Origin: Oreocharis arfaki | Taxonomy: Eukaryota > Chordata > Aves > Passeriformes > Paramythiidae | NCBI GenBank assembly: GCA_013398015.1 | Contig: VZRR01008077.1 | Location: forward strand, 774,826 to 838,825 | Length of the DNA stretch: 64,000 bases | Reading direction: 5' to 3' | Shown: one piece after another, positions 13,501-25,500 of the stretch | Numbering within the stretch: position 1 is the first letter of the stretch | Layout of the letters: the number at the start of each line of letters is the position of its first letter | Made by a program: the position numbers and the translations under genes | Notes under the pieces: model-generated | Databases searched by the model: none | Told to the model about the DNA's origin: nothing | What the model saw: the letters and a program-made list of their open reading frames with translations, nothing else

Positions 13501-16500
13501 CAAGCAGCATTGTAGGAAAGTGTGAGGTAGAGGCCTTCACATTATTAACGTGGGGTAATTTTAAACATTCCTGGGAGATCAACACTAAACTTCTAGAACA
13601 GTTACATGAAGAAATATTTTAAATACAATTTTGACTTCAAAGGAATTGTTTTCTGTATGCTTGGGAAATCCTTAAGGTAGGAAATGCACAATCAAACCTG
13701 TGCTTGCCGCAACAGCTAACCTAGGATGTTCCCCATGGCAAATCAGAAACCTGATCTGCAAATTACAGGGTTCTAACAGTAAATACAGACAGACAGATAT
13801 CACAATCACCTTGAAGAGTGAAAGGGCAATTGTGGTTAAAATGATGCTCTATTACTATATTCTTTTGGATGTCTCTATGGAATCTGATAATATTCATTCA
13901 TATTCTGGCAGCGGCAGTTTCTGCAATGAGGTAACTGTTTCTGTTCTAGTTCTGTACTGCCACTTAATCAGATCTGCTGGCAGTTTTCACCATTTTAATG
14001 GGGTTTCAATGTGATTAAAACCAGATGAAAAGTTTTCAGGCATTTTTAACAAAGAACACAAAGTGAAGCAGAAGAAGGTCTTAATATTGCATTTTATCAG
14101 TGCTACATTAAGTAAAGCTACAGTTTCTTCCTGCCCAGCTGGCACAAAATTGTGTCTTTTAAATCCAGCTGTAGCTGGGACTGTTGAGGACCTGAACTGA
14201 TAAAAAAAGAAGGAATGTGAAAAGAAAAAGACCCTTGAAGAGTAGCTGATGACCATGATCCATTTCCCTTGATCACAGTGAAACTTTCTGTTCAGAGCCT
14301 GTCTGCAGTTCATGCATTTGTTCTGTGACAGTCCAAGGGAAGGACTCTGACGTTATCAAATTCACATAACTGCATGTGAATACAACATTGATCTGTGTTC
14401 AGGTATTCTTCCATAAAAATGCTTTGATTAAGTTACAAAATGATTAAATGTTTTTCTTGCTTTAATTTTTTAGCAGTTACCTGCAGAGAAACGTGCATCC
14501 TCTGACCTTAGTATTGCCAGCTCTGAAGAGGATAAACTTTCACAGAATGCCTCTGTCCTGGAATCTCTCTCTGAGAAAACAGAAAGTAATGCCATTGAGG
14601 ACAAAACAACTGGAGATGAACCTGAGGACATTAAATTTAGGAAAACAGCTGATAACATATGCGATACTCCTGTTAGTGATATGAAAGTGCAGAATGGTTC
14701 TGTGCCAACTGGTGAAGACGAGCAAGGCAAAATGGTGCCAGCAGAAAAGAATACAGAAAGCCTGGAAAAAATGCATGAGGATACAGAACCCCAGAAAGGA
14801 GGTAAAGAACTTGATGTGGAAATAAAGAATGAACCTAACATAAAAATAGAGAAAGAAAATTCCATGGCGAATGAACAGACAGAAGATGATAAACTGAAAG
14901 TTGTACCTATAACTGAAAATAGGGTAGAAACTGAAGAAGGCATTTCTAAGGAAACTGGTGAAAAAGAAGAGGAGAAGAGAACAGATTTCTTGGATGGTGA
15001 GGAAGAAAAGCTCCCTGCAGAAAATAGAGATACAGAGCAAAAGGAAGATAAAGGTGAAGCTCAGGAAGAGACAGTAACAGACACCGCTACAGAAACTCTG
15101 CCTCATGCTACAGTTAAAGTGTCCGATGAAGAAAAGGAACTAACAGAGCATGGAACTGACATTAAGGAGATGGGTGCTGTTGCTGAAATACCCATCAGTG
15201 ATGGGGATAAAATACCTGAGCTGGAGGATAAGCCAGTGGAAAGTCAGGCTAAGCAGGTCCATGAGATAATCAGCTCTGAAGAAACTCTATCAGAAAGCCA
15301 AGATAAAGTGATTGAAGTAGACACGAAACTGGCAGAAAGTGAAAATGAGGGTATCAGTGATATAAACAGCACAGAGGAGACAAGGATCGAAGACTCTGGA
15401 AAAGACATCGTAGACCAGAAAGCATTACAGAACAAACCTGAGGATATTCCTGATAAACTGGAGGATAAACTGACTGGTATGGACCAAAGTTCAGGAGAGC
15501 ATGGACCTGAGAATATGCAGGAAAACAACATCCAGGTAGACAAAGAACATCCAGAAGTTACCTCTGATGAAATAATGAAGAATAAGCTTCAAGATGCTGT
15601 CAGTGAACAAGCTGATGACTTTGAAGTCACTCCAGTCCCCAGTATTAGTATTAGCACTGAAGAAAATGAGAAGGTCAAAACAGATAATCAAGGCAATACT
15701 GAGACTTTACAGCAACTGGATTCAGAGAATTTGAAGGAAAATGATGCAGATTCAGGCACTGGTTCTACAGCTGATAACAGCAGCGTTGATTTGAACCTGT
15801 CCATTTCTAGTTTCCTTAGTAAAAATAAAGAGACGGGATCAATATCTTTACAGGTAAGCGTAAGCACGTATTTTTTAATATAAAATCTCATGTGAGTGTA
15901 ACCCTGAAATTATCTCCAAGTGTTACCTTTGCTACAAAGAAAAGTATTGAGTGAGAAACCAGTAAGGCACATATATACAAAGCTTTGGAGAAACCAAAGT
16001 CTTCTAAATTGCGCAGTACAACAATGTCTGGATTTTGTGCAGTTATGCTAATTAGTTTCTTACTGTATTGCATGATTGCATAACCTATAACAGGAAGTGT
16101 AACAATATTAAACATGAAGATTTGTGAACGGTTGTAGCTCAGAGTTGATACTCAAGACCAGCTATATGCACAGAATTCCTGTTTAATGGGAAAAATCTCT
16201 TAGAACATCTAATCTTATACTGAATTCCTGTCACTTCCATCTTCTGTCTCTCTGTTTGGATTTGGGAGACCCAAGGCAGACATTCTGCTGGATTTGTTGA
16301 TTCCAATCAGTGTTCTCCTGTTGTTGTCCTGTGTCCATGCAGTTATGTTGCTCTGAATGAGCTCACTCAGAGGAAGCAAATTCCAGACTATGAACTTTAT
16401 TTGTAATCTTTGTATTAATATGAATATAGACATGTTAGGGTAGTAACTGTTTGATGTGGGCTTGAAGGGAGGAAAAACAAACCTGGAAAGACAACCAAAC

Positions 16501-19500
16501 AAAAATATCATAGGTTGGCATAGCTGTGCTAAACATGAGGGTGTTTGCAGTTGCCCTGACACAATGGAGATGATGCAGTTTCAGCTGGGATTCCTCTCTT
16601 CTTGTAATGAGCCTTCATTCTTTCTGAAAACTGAAACTTCTCCTCTTGTCAGCAAGATCATGATATGATTTTTGGCTAATATATATCAATAAAAAAATTA
16701 AACTCACTTGTGTATGTCCAAAGCAGAAGGGGGTAGGTGAGTAAACTGTTACCCTATTTCAGAACTGGTTTTCAGAATTTAATACCTGTTGGTGACTGGG
16801 GAAATCATGATCAAAAGCAAACAGTAAATGCAGCTGTCTTCAGCTCTTGAAAATAAAACTGCATCAGTTCTGTTCAGAGTTTATCTAGCTTATTTCTTTT
16901 TTCTTCTGGTACTTTGGACAATCAATAATTGAACCTTATAATAATTTTCTTTCCTTACTAGAAAGTTTCATTTTATTGGAATTTTTCAAATTCTCAAATT
17001 GATTAGTGAGGCATCTGACAAGTGAGAAGGACTCTTGATTACTATACAGTAGACATTCCCAGAAATATTTGATATCATTTAATATTAAGAAAAAAGGGAA
17101 AAAAGAGTATAACTTAAATGAATACATAATAACTTAACAATGCTTAATTTAGGAAACTAGAAGGCAGAAGAAAACATTAAAGAAAACTCGGAAGTTTGTT
17201 GTTGATGGAGTAGAAGTGAGTGTAACCACATCAAAAATAGTTACTGAAAATGACTCAAAAAGTGAAGAAATGCGATTTCTACGGTAAGTGCTTCTAAAAG
17301 TAAAATTTTCAAGAGGTTAGCAACTGATTTTTTTTTTTTAAATAGAAGAAGGGGGCTAATGATCTTATTTCAGTTATATTTGGGGATTAATCACTTCTAG
17401 TAGAAGTGAATGTGAAGTGTTTCTTATTAAGACAGTCAGTTCAAAACTAGTTTTACTGGGCCAAAGTTGTCAATGATCCTTTCTGTCTTTTGTCATTTTC
17501 CACTTCTTTTGTTTCCTCATCAGTATTAAGTGTTCTTTGTCCTTATTAGACGTCAAGAGCTCAGAGAGCTGAGACTTCTTCAGAAAGAGGAGCAGAGAGC
17601 CCAACAGCAGCTCAGCAATAAGCTTCTGCAGCAGCGAGAGCAGATGTACAGACGTTTTGAACAGGAAATGACAGTGAGTTTCTACATTTTGGTGCTCTTG
17701 AAATACATCTTGATGGAGTAAGCTGAGTAGTGCTAACAGCAGTTGGGTGTTTACTGCCATGATGGCTCTAGCTTAGCCTTCATTCTTAAATAAAAGGCAA
17801 CATTTTCCATTGTGGGGTGCCCAGCTTGTGCTGGGGCTTGCCTGCCACACCAGTCCATCACGGCCATTCCCTGCTGTGCTACAGCACTTCACTTAACAGG
17901 ACTTAGCTTTCTAAAAAAAAGGTGCCAAATTATTTTTACAGAGTAAAAAGCGACAGTATGATCAAGAGATAGAGAACTTGGAAAAGCAGCAGAAGCAGAC
18001 GATCGAGCGCCTGGAGCAGGAGCACACCAATCGCTTACGGGATGAAGCAAAGCGCATCAAGGCTGAGCAGGAGAAGGAGTTGTCCAAATTCCAGAATGTG
18101 CTGAAAAACAAAAAAAAAGAGGTAAGAGACGATGATAATATAGAAAATAAGGAGTATGGGCTTAGCAAACAGATGAGATTAGGTCTCCCAGAAGCCTTGT
18201 CAAGCAAGCTCATGCTGTACTGAGGTTTGGAAGTGTCCCTACCTGTTGGAATTGTTTGTTTGACTGCCTAAATATGATATACAAACAGCTGACAGGAAGC
18301 TTGAGGTATTGACTTAATCTAGAAAACATCACCAAGTTAGAAGATTTTATTTTTCACAGAATATTTAATAAAATATTTTCTCTCAGATACTAAATCAAGA
18401 AAAAGTATTTTCATAAAGATTATGAAAAATATTTTATATTTCTAGTTTAAACAAACCCAGCTATAGTTACTTAGTAAATACTTAACAAATTAGAAATTCG
18501 AAGACAGTAATATGGTCTTGAGTTCTACTGTGAACCACTTTTATTTCAGATATGGATTTTTTTTGTTAATTTGTTAGATTTCTTTACTGAATGTGTGCTG
18601 TAATTGTTTAGAATTTCTTTATATGAAGTGACAGTAGTAATATGTATTTGGTTTGTTAGCTCAAAAAGGAAAGCCAGGAGAGAGAAGTCTGAATAACCTA
18701 AAATATTTTACAGTTAATTTCATAACTGTCATACAGTTAAGGCAAAATGAATGATGCTGACAACTTGTGCAGTTAATTTACTTGCATTGGATTAAGAAAA
18801 GGTGATTTGTTTCCTTATGGATTTTGCATCTTAAAAGCTGTCTTATTTCATTTTTGGTTCAATTGTGTAGTGCCCATTTATACATGAATGGCTCTAGTGT
18901 TTGCTCTAATAGTTACTAGACTCAGAGATTTCTTTAGAAAGCTGAACTGTCCATGCTTTTGCATAGAATGATCCTGTAGCACAAAAGTGCATTAAAAATA
19001 AGTTGTATTCAGTTTGAACAGTATGCTCACATGTAAATAACAATTTTTCTTCTTTTGCGGTACCTCTTGCATTTTGAGTCTCTCGCTGTTCACTGGTGAT
19101 TGGGTTCTATGTGGGAAATGGGAAGAATTTTACATATTGCTCTGAGCTAAAAGCAGTTCTTTCATGGACACAGGAATAGCATGTGGTGATTTGGACTCTG
19201 TTTTCTGATGATGCTTTCACTATTAAACAAACAGGCATTTGTCTCTGGGTGCACAGTTTTGCGTTTAAAGTTTTAAAAGGCAGTGTACAGTTTGAAGGAA
19301 AATGCAGCTGCTGCTCTAAAACTATCCATGTTATATTGGAGTGTGCAATGGTACATTTTTGTAATTCTGAAAAACAAAACTCATCAGCAAATTAACAGAT
19401 TAATAGTCAGTTGATTTAGCCAGGTTATATTTAGAATCTTTCTGCTAATCTAGTCTAATTCACCGTGTACTGAAACACGTTCCATCCCAGCATACGTGAC

Positions 19501-22500
19501 ACGAAAAGTTTCTTGAAAACATTCTTATTTATTGGTGGGTTTTGCTTTAAATTCTTCAGAACCGCTTGCAAACAAATAATGTTTTGTTTGCTTGTATGAT
19601 TATTTTAAAGACATAAGCTGTGTAGATGTTGTTTATGGTCAGAGACAGTAATAAAGTCATCTTGTAAATTCAAGTTAGAGACGGTGTCAGAAATAGCTGG
19701 TTTTCAGTGGAAGTTATTTTAAGCTTCCGACCATTTTTCACAGCTTTATGTGAGGTAACATACTCTTAGCCCTCTTGCCATAGTGATTCAAGAAAAACCA
19801 CTTTTGCAGGTGGTGGTTTTCTTAACTATTGACTCTCCTGGCGGCTGCATGGAAGCACAAGGAGACACTGCCATTTCTGAGAGCACTGGGCAGCATTTGC
19901 ATGCAAAAAGCGCTGGCACATCCCTCCTTTCTGCGCTGCTGGCATGCATAAAGCACCTATTGTTCCTTCTCTTTTCATTAAGCTCTTTTCACTAAACTAA
20001 CATCCCTGCCACTGAAGTAATGCATGCTTCCCAGTACCTCTAGTGCTTGACCTGCATGTCCCTATATTCACAGTAATGCTTGCTGTGGAGACAAAGTGTT
20101 CTTTTTGCCACCTTCTGCATGCTTATATACACTGTAGGTTTTATGTGAAGTGGAGAAAGCACCAAAAGAGCTGAGAAAAGAGCTCATGAAACGCAAGAAA
20201 GAGGAGCTTGCACAAAGCCAGCATGCTCAGGTAACAACGGCTGCTTCAAGCTACTAAAATACAAAAGGCAGCAGTATTCACACAGCTTGATGATTTCACT
20301 TCTTGTTGTTGTTGAGTGAATATGGAACTTAACTCAAACTAACCCTAAGAACTGCTCTCTTTCTTCAAGTACTCCCATGTCACATCTTAGACTCAACTGG
20401 GTAGAAATGTAGGAGCAGCAGTTGCCAGGTTTGCGCTGTCAAGTGTAGTATTTTGTGTGCTGTACTGACAAAGAATGGTATTTTTCTTCAGCAAGTTTAT
20501 TTACAGTGCTCTTATGAGTGGTAAGTACTCCACGGGTCCTTCAAATTTTAAAGGTTATAGTCAGGAGGAAGTTTTGAACTACACAAGTGCAGAGGAGGAA
20601 AATGTATATAATATGTAAGCATGAGACATCTTGTTTATAGGAGTAGAACAGATTAGGTAAAATGTTATTTAAATGTCAAAGTGTAGGTGTATGGAAACTT
20701 TACAAAACATCATCTGTGATTTCATGCCTTCAGACTTGCTGCTTTTCTATGACCCAGCTAGAAAGAGGGCTAGCCAGTATTTAAGAAAAATATTGGCTTT
20801 GTGATGGCCACAGCTTGTACAGAGTGAGTTTGAACCACAGCAGAGCAGGTTTGGATTGAGTAACTTAAAGATTAAATATTTATGTGAGTGACCTAGTAGA
20901 AAATAATAGCAACTTTATTCGATTATGTGTTTAATTTAAGAGGGGATTTCCCAGGATAGAAGGTGATTGAGTTGCAGCACTTTCCCCATACCAAAGATAC
21001 CTGTCTCTAAACTTTTTAAGGAAACAAAAACTTAATTTTTCCTGTTATTTGTAGTGACATGGTTAATTTCCTTTGCTGGTTTCAATTTGTTGAAGAGAGG
21101 TGAAAGAAAATTTTAAATGTGAAATATCCTTACCTGGAATGATTAGTACTAAACAAGGTGCAGCTGTTTAGTTTTAGAATATCTAGAACTTCCATCAGCA
21201 TCTGCTTGTGTGATTAGCCTTGACATTTTAAACGTTTATTACTAACGTACAACAGATCTCATTGCTTCCTTTTTTTAAGAATAGAAATACATTTCGCTAT
21301 ATTATGACACAGAATTACATTGTGTCCCACAGGGTGTTGCTCAGGTTATGATTCAGTCTTTTCAGTTGTCTTCATGTACACTTTTCAACGCACAAATGCA
21401 GGATGTAAGTTTTAAAATGCAACACAATGAAAGTTTATTTTCCTAATTTTCCGGATGTGTGTTTTCTCTTCTTCTGCTCATATGTGCTGATCAATGTCAC
21501 TTCCATCTCCAAACTGGTTAACAGCAATTTAGGTAATTGTGCACTATCCATAGTCAAAAGATCCAAAAGACAGTTGTTATTCAGTCTGAGCAAGACACTG
21601 AGGGTTCACACATGCAACATATTTGTTCAGCACATGTGAGAAACATTGTGTGACTTGTACGCTCTTTGTGCAGTGAAACTATGTACTTTAAAGATGTTTG
21701 AGTTTATTTTAAGATACTTATTGGGCATAACCAAGTGGCACTTTGAAAAAGGTTGGCTGCGTTGCACTGTCTGCCTTTTAACCACCCAACACGTTCTTTA
21801 GTAAAGTTGGTGACATTTGTTTTACGTGATACTTGACTAGATGTGGGAAGTGGAAAGGACAGCGTGTTTCCTGAGGTTGCCTTGTTTATCTTACAGCACT
21901 AGCAGGTATAAAACTTCGTAAGAGTTACTCTGTAGAGAGATTAGCAATGATATTTAAATGATTAAATGTGAAAAGCTCAAGCATAATCACTTTTTGACCA
22001 TGACTACCATAGAACAGCTTTCTCGCATTCCCTCCAAATCAAAAACCTCCCAGCAAATTAAACACTGTGTTAATTATGTGTCTACACCCTCAGAATAATA
22101 AACTTGTAGTAGTCTTTTTATCCTTTTCATCTATAAAGGGAAAAACCAGTATTTTTTGTCAGTCCATATATTTGATTAGGTGTGTCTGACTTAATTTACA
22201 GACATCACCTTCCACTTCTTTTTGTACCCTCAGGTCTGTCACTGTCAGCTTATTTCACCTCTGGTTTTGTGTTACCTGTCTCAGTGTAACTGTGCTGTTC
22301 ACTAAGAGACATGAAAGCCTCATCTATTAATAACTTTCTGTGAAGATGAAAACCAGGATTCTTCTGGTCATAATAAAAAGTACTTTCAACGAACATTTAA
22401 TTCCATTTGTTATGTAGAACAGCAGGTGCTTCAGCAGCCCACCTTGGTTCTGACAAGACCATGCCATTGTCCTTTCTTTTGACCTTGATATTGTGATGGA

Positions 22501-25500
22501 AGCATCTGATTCAATTTTTTGTTCGTAAGGAGGGTGTGTGTGAGTGTGTGTGTGCACGCTTGCATGCTCGTAGCTGTGGTTTTTAATTAGTTGCAAAGAA
22601 GAAAGGCAGCAGTAGGTCTTGGGGCATGGGAGGGAGACTCTTACTGCTGCCTGCTTTCATGATGGGATGCAACAATGATACACCTGGATAATGGGAAGAT
22701 GCAGGTGATAAATCCCTTTGTGAGGAGCCAGCTCAGCTCGGGTGTGACCAGGTTACGGCCCTGCAGAACCATGGGGTGTCTGCACAGTGGTCTTGCAGAA
22801 CTCCCAGCTTCAACAGCCCTGCCCTAAGGACAAGATAAACCACACAAGTCTGAAACCCAACTGTGTAAATAAATAGGCTTTAACTAATCACCCAAAGCAG
22901 AATAACCATACATACCTTTATTTTCTTACATATATGAATAATTAAGCCTTGATAGAATGAAACCATCTTTAGCTTGAGTATTGTCTTTGCTAGCTCTGAA
23001 CCTGCAACTTGTTCTGAGGAGAGATGAGAGATGGAATGAGTTGCAGGTGGCTGGCTAGTTTGTTGCCTTTGGTCTTATTTCAAAAGCTATTATTTAAACA
23101 GGAATATGCTCTTACCTACTCTGTACATAGAAAATACAAAAGATGGATAATTTGGTAGCCGAGGCACACTAGCTCAAACTTTCATAGATGTATTTGTTTT
23201 CATATATTTAATGCTGAGAGAACTGGGAGTTTCAGTAACATGTAATGTGGCTAGAAGAACCCAATTTAATTTACTTCTATTGGTTTATACCAGGAGCAGG
23301 AGTTTGTGCAGAAGCAGCAACAAGAACTGGACGCATCTCTGAAGAAAATAATTCAGCAGCAGAAGACAGAACTGGCCACTATTGAACGAGATTGCCTCAA
23401 CAACAAACAGCAGCTCATGAGAGGTATCCAGCTCCAGGCTCTCTCTCTCTTTGAAACAGGCACTGGTGTTTTAGTAAAACAATGTCTTCACTTTAAGAAG
23501 TCAAAAACCTTCATGACTGATGTAGAGCTGTAATAAAAACATTTGCTATGAAACAGCATTGTTTTTAGAATGCACTTGTAGGCCACTTCTGAACATACAC
23601 CAGGAGGTTGGGAAGTATGGGATGAGTTTACAATTCCTGAACCAACCTCCCTCTTTTTTCCAGCTCGTGAAGCTGCATTCTGGGAGCTGGAAGAGCGGCA
23701 CCTACAGGAGAAACACCAGCTCCTCAAGCAGCAGCTCAAGGATCAGTACTTCATGCAGAGGCACCAGCTGCTTAAGAGGCATGAAAAAGTTAGTGTTGAC
23801 TTTGACACTTTCTCTTGTGTATTGCAATATCCATTTTTTAATCAAGTAGTCTTAGGATCTCTCCTGGTGCTGTTTGTTTGCACAGGCAAGACCCACACAA
23901 GTATTTCGAAGTTGTTACGTGTTCCGTTGAAATTCAAGAAATCTTACTCATCTTACTTGAATACCTTAGTAGTAGATAGAAGTATAAATAATGATATTTT
24001 CCCCCTTTTGATTCTTTAAAAAAAATTCACCAGCCAACCACAACATCAGTCTTTTACTATAAAAAATACCAAATTCTGCTTATCCACCAAAACCAATTTT
24101 GATTTGTGTTTAAACAAATCTGCTCAGAAGTAAATCATCCTGGAATTAAATGAGCAGAATGAACTGGATTAGCTTCTGGGCAAGTAGTTGACAACTGTCT
24201 CTTCATAGCTAAATCCTTATTTTCCACAAGGCGTTTTGGTTTTTATAGAATACATGAAAGCAAATAGTTCAATTTCTGAAAATGTAAACCAGTTGGGAGG
24301 TGTTTGAGGATCTCCTTGGTGATCAGAGCATGAGCAGCCTCCATGGAAGGCTTGTTCTGTCCACTCTGGTTTTTCCCACGTGGGCTGTTGCTTTCCCCAG
24401 CTTTTGCAGCAAACTGCCCCTCTACAGCTGCAGCCCTGGAGTTCAGTTACACAAAAGGGAGTTTCTCAATTTGAATAGCAGGCTTTGCAAAAGTCAGTGC
24501 AAGAGTTGAGTAAGCCCTGTTAAAATATATGTGTATTTGCATTTATTACGGAATTTTCTCAGGGTTGGGCATGATCCAGAGCTCTCTGGAAGAAACCCCC
24601 TTCCTGTGGCCGGGAGCGGTTTCTGCTGGGAGGCACTGACTCACACGGGGGACTTATTGATGCAAAGAGATCCCACATTGTATAAGATCATAGTTACTGT
24701 GTAACATTTCCACATGGTTAAATTCCAGGAAACAGAACAAATGCAGAGGTATAATCAACGCCTTATAGAGGAGTTAAAGAACAAGCAAACTCAGGAAAGA
24801 GCCAGACTGCCTAAAATCCAGCGAAGTGAAGCAAAGACTCGGATGGCCATGTTTAAGAAAAGTTTAAGAATCAATTCATTAGCCTCTCCAGACCAAGATC
24901 GTGAGAAAATTAAGCAGGTAATTAATAAGTTAATATTTAGTTTTAATAGTGTAAATGTTAAATGTGATGTAAATGTGAAGATGGAATAGAGTGCACTCTC
25001 ACGAGTTCTCAGATGGTACCAAACTGGGTTGATGCACTGGATGGGGTCAGAGGAAATCATCCTTCCCTGCTGCTCTGGTGAGACTCTTCTGAAGTGCTGG
25101 GTCCAGTTCTGGGCTTCCCAGTACTAGACAGACATGGATTTATTGGAGCAAGTTGTGCAAAGGGCCTTGAAGATGGCTGAGAGACTTGTGAGTCTTGTTA
25201 CACAAGGAGCCACCTGGGGTACCTGGGATGCTTCAGCCTGGAGGAGAATAGACTCAGGAGCGTCTTATCCATGGGTATAAGTACCCAACAGAGGGAGCAA
25301 AGAAGGTGGAGCCAGACTCTTCCCAGTGGTGCCCAGTGACAGGGTGAGAGGCAGCAGCCACAACTGAAATACAGAAAATCCAACTTCAACATGAGAAAAC
25401 ATTGTTTTAGTGTGAAGATCGACAAACACTGGACCAGGTTGTCCAGAGAGCTTGTAGAGATGCTCAGAACCCAATAGAACACAGTCCTGTGCAGCCTCCT

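Noticed and set aside
14540..15106. Minus-strand open frame of 188 codons opposite SLK exon 9
   Set aside because: It is a mirror of the Glu/Lys-rich SLK exon, giving a Phe/Leu/Ser-rich peptide that mimics membrane segments. No homology or signals support it.
23424..23663. Possible U12-type intron in SLK (donor gtatcc, branch-like ttcctgaac)
   Set aside because: The donor departs from GTATCCTT after six bases, the branch-like site is 22 nt from the acceptor (long for U12), and there is a normal U2 polypyrimidine tract.
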